Positions 23,801 through 34,710 of a DNA stretch of 64,000 nucleotides are shown in pieces (within the stretch, counting starts at the first letter, position 1; each line of letters starts with the position of its first letter). This DNA is from Cynocephalus volans. Taxonomy: Eukaryota; Chordata; Mammalia; Dermoptera; Cynocephalidae. The position numbers were made by a program, and so were the translations under genes. The notes under the pieces were generated by a model that was not told the origin of the DNA, made no database searches, and saw only the letters and a list, made by a program, of their open reading frames with translations. The stretch spans positions 50,071,095-50,135,094 of the forward strand of contig NC_084464.1 of the NCBI RefSeq assembly GCF_027409185.1, written 5' to 3'.

Positions 23801-25861
23801 TACTGTCCTCCTTCCCCTGCCACCCCAAGTTCAAATACAAATTCTATGACAGCAGGACAAGCATTTTTGTCCTAATCTGGTAGAAGCTCATCACAGAATT
23901 AAGTATTTTATTTGGGGAGACTACCTTTCCTCAAGCAGATTTTGGGGTGGGGTGGAAGGAGGAGGACGTGGATACTTCCTATATATAACAACGACTACTA
24001 AAAAGAATCAATTACAAATAGAAGGCTAAAGAAAACTCTAACAGGCCACAGTGTGCCATCAAAATTATTAGGTAGAGATGGATTGTAAATTAGAAAAAAA
24101 TATTTTAATGAGAATTTTCACACCCGAGCAAACCCAGAAATGGTAACAGTCAATGAAATGAGCTTTAGGCAGAGTCCCTTATAAAAAACAGAGCAATTAA
24201 TAAGAACCAACTGGAGGTCCAGCATTTCCTATCCTTTTGTCAGGCCATCAGCTGTGGGGATTTTAATACTGTAATGGAAGCTTTCTCCGAGTTCAGCTTC
24301 CCTGGGTCCAACTCAGTGATCTCATATTCCTTTGGAAATGAGACATACAGTCAAAAGCTCATTGTGTGGGTTCAACATTGTTTTATAACTGCAGGGGGAA
24401 AAAGAGTAGGGGAAATGGATTCTAAAATCTTGAGCAATTGTTGTACTCAGTAAGTTCTAATCAACAGTAAAGTTATCTAAAGACCATTGAAAATGCATGC
24501 AAGGAAATAGATTGAACCCTGCTGCATTCTCTTTACCTCCTTCTGCAAGTCAGTTGGAACACTGCATATTATGGAGAATATCAAACCCAAATTAGGTAAC
24601 AATAAGTTCTCCTGATTAAAAAAAAAAAAATCTCTCAAACCAGATGTTGTGCAGTAATATATAAACTTAAGGGAAATAATTTTAAAGTGAGCAAGTTACA
24701 CTTTTGCTTCAGTGTATTTTAATTTTTAAGAGGAATTTTGGGCTCTTATTACACCTATAAAGAACAAAGGCTTTATCACAGATTGTTGCAAAGCACTGAT
24801 TATCCCTTGACAGGTTTTGTCCTGTATTCCCACATGGGACACTCCAATCTCATATGCAAGTCACCTTGCCATTTTACTCATGAGTGAAGACACAAAAGGA
24901 TCCAAATTAAATTCATCTGCAAAATAAGAGATCACCCATATTTGCCGTAACCATTAATTATTGAACTAGAATAAGCTTCTTCAGTCCAACAGTGATGCAC
25001 ATGCATATATATGCCACCCATGGCAATTACAGCTACCACATGTTTCTAAGTTTTGTATTCAAACCCCATTTCTAAAGAACAGGCTATCTGGGCTACTGCT
25101 GCATGTGCCCCAGGTGCGAATCAAATGAAGCCTTAATTACTGCCACTTTTCATCAGTATCCAATTAGACCTTTTACCCTCCATTAGCAGAGGGCTGTGGC
25201 TCAGCTTGGCTGTGGAAAAGCTTCCCAAAGTCACAGGGCGTCACAACGATAACTCAACTCGCAGTGAACAATTCAAGGGCAGAGGTGCTTTCTCTCAGGA
25301 CTCAAGACCGTCGCTTCCTGCCTGGGATCAAGAGCTGCGTGGGTCGCGGGCTGGAAAGAAATCGTCAAAGTCACCATATCAGTGCTGACGCAGGTGACAG
25401 GAGACTCGCGCTCCAGCCCCAAGGCAGGAGGGAAGCGCCCGCGACCCCGCCCCAAACAGCCGAGGCCTCCCCGGGAGCGCGCGGAGGGGGCGTGGCCCGC
25501 GCGACACCACGGGGTGCCCGGGGCCTTTCCTTGGCTGGGGCGGAGCCAGCAGGTCACCACGCGGTGGGCGGGGTGTCGGCCGGAGTTCGCAGGGAGGCCA
25601 CGACAGCAGACAGCGGCTCTGAAGCCGGCTCTGCGACCAGGCCTCCCTCCTCACCTGAGCGAGGCCGGGCTGAGCCCGGGCACTGGCGGGACACGGTTTC
25701 CACACTAGGAACCGCTTTAGCCAGCCCGGGCTTGCCTTTGCAGTCGCAGCTGCTTCCGCTTTCTCTCCCGAGGTCTGTGAGCTGTGGCTCCAAGTCGGGG
25801 GTTGGGCCTCCGGCCCGGCTCGGTTCCGGGCCTCCCGGAATAGGGCTAACCGCCGTTCCAT
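20491..25861 (-). CDS. SAYSD1: SAYSD1, SAYSVFN domain-containing protein (two coding exons)
   Basis: CDS = complement(join(20491..20835, 25655..25861)), 183 codons plus TAG. This is the length I recall for human SAYSD1. Residues 1-69 come from exon 1: a short N-terminal charged segment MERRLALFREARNRAG, then an Ala/Pro/Ser-rich linker and a WLKRFLVWKP block at about residues 47-56. Exon 2 gives a hydrophobic region at about 101-136, with probable membrane-spanning or re-entrant segments (LLWLVLLGLFVE; AYFVLSLFYWMY). It also gives the SAYSVFN motif at 150-156 and the conserved tail CEAIQGTLTAEQLERELQ. The family protein is reported to sit at the ER translocon and sense UFMylated ribosomes in co-translational quality control. 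That role is taken from the family, not from this sequence. No frame damage is seen, and the gene looks functional. Confidence 0.96.
21345..22200 (+). repeat. L2 LINE fragment, interrupted
   Basis: L2 3'-region text appears at 21345-21600 (such as 'ttaaaatccaaactcctcgg', then 'ttcaaggctctcca') and again from about 21960. The gap at 21690-21930 is filled by another element. Confidence 0.65.
21690..21930 (+). mobile_element. hAT-like DNA transposon fossil within L2
   Basis: It starts around 'ccaaacttttttgagcatga', includes 'ccacaataagaaatttt' and 'ttgtgacccacc', and ends 'cttgcagtttgaaaaacaat'. This resembles a known non-autonomous hAT family with CAxTTTTTCAAACTG-like ends. I do not assign a family name. 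Confidence 0.5.
22820..23040 (-). repeat. L2 LINE fragment
   Basis: Reverse-complement L2 text ('ccactctggctgcca', later 'cagaagtcagagagaaatgatgg'). Confidence 0.5.
23098..23260 (-). repeat. MIR SINE
   Basis: MIR core in the same orientation as the other minus MIRs: 'accatttactgagtgcc', 'ccaatttactgataaggaaac' and 'cagacagctagtgataggc'. Old and diverged. Confidence 0.75.
23515..23890 (+). repeat. L2 LINE 3' end
   Basis: Matches the L2 3' UTR in sense orientation: 'ggacctttgcactggtgg', 'tgtcacctgctcggtgaggc' and 'ttctatgacagcaggacaag'. Confidence 0.8.
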
Positions 25862-26100
25862 AGCGCGCGCCCGGCAGCCCGCCCGCCCGCAGGGCCCCTC
25901 CCCCTCTTTGCCCCGCGGCGACCGGCGTGCGCATGCGTGGCGCCTGCTGTCTGATGCGCGTGCGCGCTGGGGTGGCGGGGTGGCCAGGCTGCCGGGTGTC
26001 CTATGGCTTTGTGACGTGCGGTGGGACGTTGTACCTGGAATAGTCCAGTCTTCAAACGCGCGTGGACGCAGTGTCCACCTCCTCAAGCTAAGTGGTTAAG
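25380..26100 (-). promoter_or_regulatory. SAYSD1: CpG island and promoter of SAYSD1
   Basis: A GC-rich, CpG-dense block covering exon 1 and its upstream side, in contrast to AT-rich flanks. It contains two NRF1-like palindromes, TGCGCATGCGT (25928-25938) and TGCGCGTGCGCGC (25955-25967). GC boxes occur at 25878-25890 and near 25536 and 25563. There is no TATA box near the expected start site. This is typical of a broadly expressed housekeeping promoter. Such islands are often bidirectional, but no divergent gene was recognised at higher coordinates. Confidence 0.85.
25655..25861 (-). other. SAYSD1: SAYSD1 exon 1, coding part
   Basis: The start ATG at 25861-25859 has a good context (G at -3, G at +4). 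The donor reads CTCAG|GTGAGG, with the GT at 25654-25653. The exon gives exactly 69 codons, so the intron is phase 0. The reading frame stays open upstream of this ATG to 26086, but that is a GC-rich 5' UTR or promoter effect. The chosen start fits the family's N-terminus and total length. Confidence 0.94.
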
Positions 26101-26484
26101 AGCCGAACCATAAGGTCGTCCCACTGTTCCTCTCTCTTGCCCCGGGCTCCTCTGAGGGAAGCTCTGCCTTCGCTGTCTCCCGACAGGACCCTGTCCCCAC
26201 CTCCAGCATCCTGCGGCCGTTGAGCGCTACTGGGCACCGGTGATGAGCACCGCATTGAGAAGGCCCGTGATCTCTGGGAGGTTCTGGTGTCAGAAAGAAG
26301 ACGGGATACGTCCTACCCTTTTCCTCTTATCAGGGTATGCCCGTCTTAGTCCTTGAGGGTGACTTTCTCCCTGCTCACAAAGCAGGCTGTGCAGACCTCT
26401 GTCATTGCTCTTACCACGCCGGAACTTACATATTGATGTGTCTAGTTGGGTCAGAGACTTTGAAAACAACAACAACAAAAACTT

Positions 26485-26640
26485 TTATTGGGGTGCAGCT
26501 TATACACAAATCTTAAATGTACGGCTTCAGTAGATTTGTTCTTATGAATGCAGCTGTATAACTACCGCCGAGATAAAGATTTCTAGTACCCTGGGAGCTC
26601 TCTTGTCCTCTTTCCCAATCAGTACCCACCTCCAAAGGAC
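26485..26640 (-). repeat. Old L1M 3'-end fragment
   Basis: After an (AAC)n run, the text 'ttttattggggtgcagctta' through 'ataactaccgccgagataaag' resembles the reverse complement of an old L1M 3' end. Confidence 0.5.
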
Positions 26641-26774
26641 ACAATTCAGGTTAGGGACCGATTTACAGATCTTTAAAGCTCAAAGTAGTTAAATCCCACT
26701 CACAGACCCGAGTAGTTGTTGGACCGTGCTGAGATTGAGTCAAGAAACTAGACAAACTAGAGTGGAGTCTTTCA

Positions 26775-27320
26775 TTCATTTTACAGATGTTTATTGAGGG
26801 CTGCTATGTGTTGAGTATCATAGCAGGCACTAAGGATGCCAGAGTGAAGGAAGCAGACCTGTTTTCTTAGAGCTTACATTACAAATGGAAAGACAGACAA
26901 TAAATACATCACTACATATTTAATGTAATGTCCGGTAATGATTAGCGCCATGAAGAAAAGTAACACAAAGTAAGGAGTGGGAGTGGTGGAGCTATTTAGA
27001 GCCAATGACCAGGGAAGACCCATCTGAAGAGTTGCTATTTGAGCAGAGACCTAAATAAAATAAGTAAGGCATGTAGATATCTGGAGAAGAATGTTTCAGT
27101 CAGAGAAAACAGCAAGTGCAAAGGTCCTGAGCCTTCAAGTAGTATGCTTGACCTGCTCACAGAACATTAGGGAGGCCAGTATGACTGGAACAAGAGGAGG
27201 GAGGAAGAAGCGATAGAAAATAAAGAAGCCAAGGGCCAGATCATGTGAAGCCCTGTAGGCCATGGTTTAGACTTTGTCCTGTATTCTAAGTGTGGTGGGA
27301 AGCTATGGGAGGATTTTGAG
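26775..27320 (-). repeat. L2 LINE 3' end, long copy
   Basis: A good match to L2 reversed, in order: 'gatgtttattgagggctgc', 'gagcttacattacaaatgg', 'tatttgagcagagacc', 'agcaagtgcaaaggtcctga' and 'ggccagatcatgtgaagccc'. Confidence 0.8.
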
Positions 27321-27603
27321 CTGTTATTTCTTGCCCACATCTAGTTGGTGTACAGAATTAAGACATAGGATTTGCAGGCTGTTGCAATCAGGGTCCCTGG
27401 TGGGGAATGTGGCACCTTCAAAAGGGTCAAGTAAGGAGAGTTTAGTGAGGGAGTTCGTTACACGGGTGTGGCAGGACTAAGGGAGCCAGCAAGGGGATGG
27501 TTCACAGGAAGTGTTACCAGCCTCTAGGCCTAAAGCAGCAGGAGGACTGAGTGGTTATCAGAACACAGTGACACCTGTAGCTATAGGCGAAGCCTGGAGA
27601 CAA

Positions 27604-27633
27604 GGGAGCCCTTAAGGGAGCCCTTAAGGGAGC
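27604..27633. repeat. 12-bp tandem repeat, about 2.5 units
   Basis: The unit gggagcccttaa is repeated directly. Confidence 0.9.
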
Positions 27634-27949
27634 ATAGAACGGGTAGAGAATGAGGGAAAGGAGATCAGAAGAGGCAAACAAAATATCCAGCCAAGTGCTA
27701 ATGTCGTTTCTGCTCTGTTTTCCTTTGCTTTGTTTTCTTTTGTATTATGAATTTATTTTGTCTGGTGCTTTGTAAACCTCTTTAAATCCTTTTTGGAAGG
27801 TTGAAAGAATGGAAAAAAGGAAAGATGAAAGGGTGATCATGAAGAATGGCTCCTGCCAAACCAACTTCATTTCCTCTTTGGATAGGATTATGAGACTGGT
27901 AAATAAGAAAGTTCCTAAAAATGTACTTAATGTGTGAATTTAATTAATT

Positions 27950-28090
27950 TTTTTATTACGAAAATCTTTATACACAAAATTATGTACATATATATTATTA
28001 TACATATTATTTATGTTATATATTATTTTATATACTATGCATATATTATAATAATGTGTGCATATATATATATATAATGTGTATGTGCTT
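27950..28090. repeat. AT-rich / (TA)n low-complexity tract
   Basis: Runs of TA, TAT and ATA, with an (AT) array at about 28061-28076. It has no coding content. It adjoins the mariner-like element. Confidence 0.85.
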
Positions 28091-28093
28091 ATA

Positions 28094-28163
28094 TGAGGGT
28101 AATTCAAAAAGCTCGTGGAAAAGATAATACAAATCTTTCCATGAACTTTTTAAAGTACCCTCA
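28094..28163. mobile_element. Mariner-type MITE (70-bp hairpin)
   Basis: Near-perfect terminal inverted repeats: TGAGGGTAATTCAAAAAGCT on the left pairs with the complement of ...AACTTTTTAAAGTACCCTCA on the right, with a short spacer. TA dinucleotides flank both ends, the hallmark Tc1/mariner target duplication. The form is like other mammalian mariner-derived MITEs of 70-80 bp. It encodes no protein. Confidence 0.8.
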
Positions 28164-28734
28164 TATATTGTATTTGTAAGTTACAAATAATAAAATACCC
28201 ACATGCTCCGTGGCCCTGTGATACATTGAGTCATAGGCCCCAATTCTATACTCTTCCTTGTCAGGGTATACTTCCCTGTTCCTTGACTTTAAACACAGCC
28301 ATGCAAGTTGCTTTGGTCAAATGGGATGATGGGCAGAGATTATGCAAGCAGGGGCTTGAAGTGCACCTTCTTTATACTCTGCATTGCTATGAGATGAACT
28401 TAAAACAGTTAGCCAGCTGGTCCGAGAATAAAATAAGAGACACCTGGACTGTGATCACCCAGCTGACCCAGAGGTCTGCAGTTTAAAGCTGAGTCGCACA
28501 ACTGAGCCCAGCCTAAAATAGCTGACCCCCAGTTTGCTCCAAGATGTATGAAAGATAAATGCTTATTTTTTATCATTGAACTTTTGTGATTGTTTGTTAC
28601 ACAGTCAAAGCTAACCAATATATACCCACTACTCAAGAAAAAGAACATTTCTTTCAAAGCCCCCTGTGTTCCTCTCTGTCCATTCCTGACTCCTTCCCAT
28701 TTCAATCTGTTAATTGGTGACTTACATTAATAGA

Positions 28735-29070
28735 GTTTCTGTTAATCCATCCTCCATTCCTGGAATAAACAAAACTCAATCTCTTTAAAAAATATGAAAT
28801 TCAAAGCTCTATTCAGTTGATAATTTTTTAGGAATTTTGCATCTATGTTCATTAACGAGATTTTTCCATAATTTTATTTCCATGTACTTCCCTCAAAAGG
28901 TTTGGGTTTTAGGATTATAGCTTTATGAAATAAATTGAAGGATGCCTTCCCTCCCGCATTTTTTAGAACAGTTTGAATAAACAGGAATTAACTGCTTTTT
29001 GAATGTTTGATAGGACTTAGTAATAAAATCATCTGGACCTGGTGTTTTCTTGGGTCAGATAAATAAATGT
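28735..29070 (-). repeat. Ancient L1 ORF2 fragment
   Basis: Reverse-complement text of an old L1 RT region, including 'catctggacctggtgttttctt', the antisense of the KxPGPDxF block. It is too decayed for translation. Confidence 0.65.
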
Positions 29071-29635
29071 AAGGTACAATTAAGTCGATTCAAAGCTGGT
29101 CAACTCAACCTTACCCCAAAGGTGTTAAAAAATGGATCAACATCAGTCTGTCCTATCTGATATTTTTAGGAGTGTCTTGATGAAAATATAAAAGGCAATT
29201 TATAATATATTCAGGTGGCAAAAATTTGGTAGAAAAGATCTATAATTGTGTCTATGGTAAAAAATAAACAAATGAACTCGATTCGATTTATTATAATTAA
29301 AGCATTGTGGAGATGCTCAGAGGGCACTCTCCCTCCTTCTAGATTTGCATTTATAATTTGTGTATCTTTGTTTTATTTCTTAATCACTACCTTGAGAACA
29401 ATTTTTTTCCAGTAGGACTTGTAGCTTTTCCCTGACCACAGACTGGGTAGGAGGAGGGGTATATGGTCGGTGTTTTAGCTGCTACAATGAATCCCATTGT
29501 CATAGTGAGAAAGGATCTTATGCTCTCTTCAGTCCTATCTCTGCAGTTTCTATGTGTCATGTTCTGAACATTGTGCTTTATGTGACAAATCATAGAATGT
29601 TCAGGGGAAGTGGCCAGGATAATGATGTCTCTAGA

Positions 29636-29865
29636 GCGGCATTTCTCAGCCTCAGCACTTTTGACATTTGGGGCCAGATGATTCTTTGGTATGAAGGCTG
29701 TCCTGCGTCTTGCAGGATTCTTATCAGCATCCATGGCCACCACCCAGTAGTTGCCAGTAGCACTGCCTCCTAGTTTTAACAACCAAAATTGTCTCCAGAC
29801 AGTGTCAAACGTCCCCTGGGAGACATATTTGCCCCCTTGGTTGAGAACCACTGGTCTAGAGACCA
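29636..29865 (+). mobile_element. MER20-like hAT fossil
   Basis: Matches MER20 along its length: 'ggcatttctcagcctcagca', 'cttttgacatttggggcc', 'ttgtctccagacagtgtc' and 'ttggttgagaaccactgg' at the terminus. Confidence 0.8.
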
Positions 29866-30094
29866 TATGGTAGTAAGAATGATAAAGGCAGTGGATAATT
29901 TGGGCCAGAGAAGAAGAGTCATAGTGAAAACATACCAGTTTGTTTGGGAAACTCTATTAGAAGTGCTGTTGTGAATGGGGGAGGAGAATCATTCTGTGGG
30001 GCTCCAAGGGACAGAACTGAGTTGGAAATTACAAGGTGACAAATATGTAATCTAAAAAAAAAGGACTTTTTTTGGCATCTCATTTATTCCAGCA

Positions 30095-30255
30095 CCATAA
30101 TGTGCTGCCTTACAGAGAGCAGTGAGTTCCCTGATATTAGCAGGATTTAAGCAGAGGCAGACTAACCCATGGGGATGTTGTAGAGGGGATTTCAGAGCTG
30201 AATTTGATTAACCTAGATGATTACTAAATCCCTTCCAACTGGAGAACTTTATGTT
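30095..30255 (+). repeat. CR1/L3-like fossil LINE end
   Basis: Text such as 'ggggatgttgtagagggga', then 'acctagatgattactaaatcccttccaact', is typical of old CR1/L3 3' ends. Confidence 0.5.
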
Positions 30256-31079
30256 TCCATCCAAGGAGAATAAACTAGGAGGACAGAATGGAAGACTGGG
30301 GCATCAGGCTAGGGATGTTGTGCATAAGTTGTGGGTGCCGCTGCCCAATCACCCCATATCTCACTATTGCTGGACATGCTGATGGCTTGTTTCTGCAAGC
30401 ACCTGGGGGCTTTCTCTCCTGCAGGATTGTGTTCAACTAGTACATGAAGCAGACTAATAGTGTGGGGGATTATTCCTCCCCACCCCTGAAATAGCCTTCA
30501 ACCAAATTTGCATGGGAATTGCTGGATAAATACCCCAGCTCCCTCACTCCTCATGAGCCTCAGTTACCCACAGCAGTACTTGATCATTAACACACCCTGT
30601 ACCACCTTTCTTCCCTTTTCTGTCTCACTTCCCTGCTGCGCTGTCAGTGCTCCCTGGAATCACTTCCCCGGTAAACCTCTTGCATTCGAATTTTTATCTC
30701 AGGATCTTTTTCTGAGAGAATCTCAGCTAAGAGGTATGCAAGAACTAAGCAAGGCCTATGGACTTGCTTGCAGAAAGGGAAGTAGACTAGGGGTTGATTG
30801 GTATTTCACACTTACAGGACCCCTATTTTAAAGTTTGAAGCAAGCAAAACAGGGCTTTAGACTGTAACTGTCCCAGGAGAAGGATATTGGAGAGAGTAAT
30901 AAAGAAGCTAAGAGAGAGGAAGGGAATGGGAGGGCCACAGAGCTTCACCTGAGGCAGCCTGTTTAGGATTGCTTCTGGGAAGGTGATTTGGTCCACACTT
31001 TATGTTGAGCTGTGTGGAGGTCAGAGCCCTAGAATGACTGATCCAGTCATTTTATGATTCTGTTTTCCAAGGACTTTAG

Positions 31080-31205
31080 AGACCAATCAGTCAGCAAATG
31101 TTGATTGAACACCTGCTATATGCCAGGCCTTGGGCCAAGCCATGAGGATGCCGAGATGAGTAAAATATAGTCTTAGCCCTTAGGAGTCTAAGGTCTAGTT
31201 GGGGA
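31080..31205 (-). repeat. L2/L3-like fragment
   Basis: 'gttgattgaacacctgctat', then 'gccaggccttgggccaagc', resembles the reversed end of L2-type LINEs. Confidence 0.5.
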
Positions 31206-32529
31206 GACTTGTTAATAGACCATTGTAACACGGGTCTGAAGGAGCAGAGGAGGGGCACCTACTCAGGATGGGGAGCAGTACAACTTCTTCAGACTTAAAT
31301 GTGGGGGAACTGAGGCCCAGAGAGGGAAAACTAATGAGGTTATGCAATTCCTGGGCGTTGCTATAGACAGTAAATATTTCTGGCAATAGTTTGATTCTTT
31401 ATAGTATTATCTTTTGCAATTGCGTGGAAGGTATTGCTTCATGACTTGCCTGCCTCCATTTACTCTGGGCTTGGTGGTCACAACTGCTTTAGCTTGAAGC
31501 TACGGCTGGTTTGAGCTTTTGCCTTTTTGTATCCCCTCAACTTCAGGGATCTTGTGTTCCAAAAGAACCTAGCAGTTTTTGCTGTTTTTCCCAGTTTGTT
31601 TGCTCAATCCCTTTATCTGAAGCTTCTTCACTGCCCTCTTCTGCATTTCCTTAACTCCTTTTAGCTTCCAACATCTCAGGTTGTGACAGTTTCCTGCCCA
31701 CCTGTCTTGCCTCACGTATGAGTTCTATTGTGCTTAGCTCTGATGCTCAGAGAAATGCCTCTTGTGGCTTACAGGACAGATGATCCGACAAAGCTCACAG
31801 GATTGCGACGAAGGTGATCTATGTGTAAATCTCATCCCAAAATCCTCCTTGAAACTACCTGAAAATATTTGGAGAAGAATCTCCTTGCAAGTTGACAATG
31901 CTCATAAAGTAATAGACATGTATGTTTCAGAGGAGCCTGCTCCTCCATGATTATTTGTGGGAATAAAATTGGAAGGAAGGCAAGCTTTTGCCCTTTAAAG
32001 TCCTCAGAATAATGGGCCATTTTGCTAAAATATATGCACATGCACCCAGAGCAGTATATTTCCTGACTCTTGGCAAAATCGACAGCTCAGCCACCTCCCT
32101 GGAACTCCTTCTTCAGCCTTTGCATTTCTCTCCAGCCACTGACCTTCTAGAGTCTTACCTAAGCACCGGGGTTTAGGGCCCAAATGGACCCATCTTTCAT
32201 CCTAACAGCATTAGCTGCTGCTGAGGCTTAGAGGCCAAGCTGTCCCCTTCTGTGACTTAGCAAGAGGATTGCTGCCTGATAGCCTGGGCCCCTGACTCCA
32301 TTCTGTTGCCTGCTTGGCTGTCATTTCAACATTCTGCACACTGGGGAGCCATTACTGCAGTCTGTGGCAAGGTGGACGTGATGGAGAGGAAGTGAGGTGA
32401 TTCCTTCCCATCCTTTGGCCTCCTTCCAACTTGTGTGGAAGACTTTGTTTTCTAGACTTGTTTCCTATGGAAAGATTTTCTGTCTTTGAGTTCATCATTT
32501 AAAAAAATTTTTTTAACCATGAGGACCAA

Positions 32530-32765
32530 TTGAGTCATTCATCAACAGTAAGTATTTGTTGGGCTCCTGTAATAGCCGCCCTTTGTGGTTGATTAATGTG
32601 TACCAGGTACTGTGCGATCCACTCGAAAATTATTATGTACCGTAATTTTCTCAAGAACCCTTTGGTAAGACACTTAGAGATCACACAGTTCAGTGTCACA
32701 CAACAAGCAACTAGCAGGGCCAGGATCTGAACCCAGGGAGTCTGACTCCAGAGCCCAGGAATCTA
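32530..32765 (-). repeat. MIR SINE
   Basis: A recognisable MIR in reverse orientation with 'caagcaactagcagggccag', 'gatctgaacccagggagtctg' and 'actccagagcccagg'. Confidence 0.75.
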
Positions 32766-33094
32766 CTCTTCTGTGTCTTTCTCTGTGCAGACCACTTTCA
32801 AGGTTCTGGGAAGACAGACAGGTGTAAGTTGTGATCCCTGAACTTCCATATTACAAAATCATATGGAAGATGGAATAAGAATGCGAGATGATAAATATGC
32901 CAGAAACTACTGCCAATTGTCCTGTTGGTGGAACAGACAGGGCAGGAACTTACCAGGCAGAGGAAGAGATCAGTGAGGCAGGGGTGGTTTAAAAGAGTCC
33001 AAGGAAGAGCATGGTGTTTGATTGGCCTTGAAAGATGGACAGGACTTAGGTAAGCTGAGAGGAGGAAATCAACCAAGATACAGGGGGCTTTGAA

Positions 33095-33190
33095 CCCATG
33101 GGTTCAAGTCCCAGCTTTGACATTGTCTGTACAATTGTAGAAAGTCACTCATTCTCTTTATTGTTCTATTTCCTTTTCTGTAAAGAGAGA
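33095..33190 (+). repeat. MIR fragment
   Basis: 'gggttcaagtcccagctttg', then 'agaaagtcactcattctc', matches the MIR sense strand. Confidence 0.6.
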
Positions 33191-33299
33191 GGCTGAGGCA
33201 AGTGGTATGGAGTAGGGGACAGAGCAGAAATTTGGGACCAGAAGACCTGGCTTCAGAGAGGCCGGGAGGGAGGAGTTATTGATGGGAATGGGGGGATGG

Positions 33300-33420
33300 T
33301 GGTTACAAAGTTTTGTTTTTTTAATTAAATGGTGGTTCAATGAGTACTGTCTTTGTGATAAGCCATCAAGCTGTACACTTAAGAAAATAAATAAATAGCT
33401 TTTAATTTTTATTTTGTGCT
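33300..33420 (+). repeat. Old L1M tail remnant
   Basis: 'gccatcaagctgtacacttaag' followed by AATAAATAAATA is a usual end of old L1M copies. Confidence 0.5.
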
Positions 33421-34099
33421 GGGCAAAGCACTTGTCCCTGTTTCTTTATCTGTAAATGGGGATAATACCTCAAAGGATGAGGTGAGCTCATGGGGAGTGC
33501 TAGCAGTAGCTGACTTATTGTAGCCCCCTTCTCAACACGGGCAGGCAAGAGAGTGAAACCAGCATGGTCCAAACTCAGTGGATGGCCAAAGCCCTGAGAA
33601 GAAGCAGAGAGAGGGAAAGACCTTCCTAGCCCAGAGAAATTGGAGTGCATGTGGAGAATTAGTACATTGAAAGTTTTTAGACTAGGGAAGATACTATTCA
33701 TCTGAGACAGTTGAAATTGTTTCCCTATAAAAAAACCCCAGCTGGATGACTTCTGCTCCTGCTTCTTCCCCTGATTCCCATCACTCTCAAGGGTTCGTTT
33801 GAACCATAGCAAACCTTTCTCCCATGACCTTAATAGACTTGGGTTAAATTTTCTCAGTCATTGATGTTGCTTTGAGGGAGTACTGAGGAGATCAATCAGC
33901 CAACCTCCCACAGCCTGTAGGAGCTCCTGTCTGCCTCAAAAGAAATCTGGCTGGTAGGGACAATGGACTGAGCCCCGCTATGAATCTGAGAACTCTATTA
34001 GGAAGCTAATAGCTGGGGGTAGGGGTAGAGGGTTGGGAAGGGGACCATATAGCACTTATCTATGGCTTTCAGTCTCCTCCCTCACCCAGAGCTACTAAA

Positions 34100-34325
34100 A
34101 ACATGGAAGGTTCCATGGCTAGGGATTCCATGATGGGGTGTGTGTGTGTGCCCATGGTGGGATGTTCCGTAGTGAGAGTTTTATGTGGGGGGCTCTGTGG
34201 CGAGGGGCTCCCTGGTGAGGTGTTCCATGCTGGGGGCTCTGTGGTAAGGGGTTTTGTGGTGAAGGGTTCTCTGGTGGTAGAATTCCATGGAAAGTGTTTC
34301 ATGGTGAGAGGTTTTCTGATTGGAG
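34100..34325. repeat. Degenerate G/T-rich minisatellite
   Basis: Repeats of a 17-18 bp theme like gtggtgaggggttccatg run through about 220 bp, with a (GT) run at 34140-34150. On the minus strand they give chance ORFs rich in repeated Thr/Pro/Glu words. Not a gene. Confidence 0.8.
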
Positions 34326-34384
34326 CATTCATCATGGCACCATACTCCTCCTTTTCCACACAAACCCCACCCCAAGCCCCGCCT

Positions 34385-34710
34385 CATTACTTCCCACTGC
34401 CCATTCATGCTCCAGTCTTTAGCATTGCTAAACTACAGTTTCCCAAGCATCCCAAGTTGTTTCCTGCCTCTGTACCTTTGCCCACAGTGTTTTCTTTATC
34501 TGGGACATCCTTTTCTCACTTCCTCACCTGGCTAAATGCCGCTCATCTCACATACTTGGCCTAAACATCTCCTCTAGGGAGCCTCTCAGGCCTTGCTCCC
34601 CAGCCAGGGTTTGGTTCCCTCAGATACGCTCTCCCAGCACCAAGTGCATCCTCTGCTGCAACCCTTCTCACCTGTTTCACAATGGTTGGTTCACATGAGA
34701 GTGCCACTAG
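34385..34710 (+). repeat. L2 LINE fragment
   Basis: L2-like text: 'gcctctgtacctttgcccac', 'atctgggacatccttttctc' and 'agggagcctctcaggccttg'. Confidence 0.65.

Larger units (their letters stand above)
20836..25654 (-). other. SAYSD1: SAYSD1 intron 1
   Basis: A GT-AG intron of 4819 bp. It contains L2 pieces (21345-21600, 21960-22200, 22820-23040, 23515-23890), a hAT-like insertion (21690-21930) and a MIR (23098-23260). The stretch at about 23900-25380 shows no recognisable repeat or exon. No younger L1 or SINE is present in the intron. Confidence 0.9.

Noticed and set aside
25264..25863. 199-codon plus-strand ORF in the CpG island
   Set aside because: It overlaps SAYSD1 exon 1 in antisense. 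GC-rich islands lack stop codons by composition, and the peptide is low-complexity with no recognised family.
29387..29866. 159-codon minus-strand ORF
   Set aside because: It runs across a MER20-like fossil. There is no domain and no start or splice context.
34103..34564. 153-codon ORF
   Set aside because: Formed by the degenerate minisatellite and an adjacent L2 fragment.
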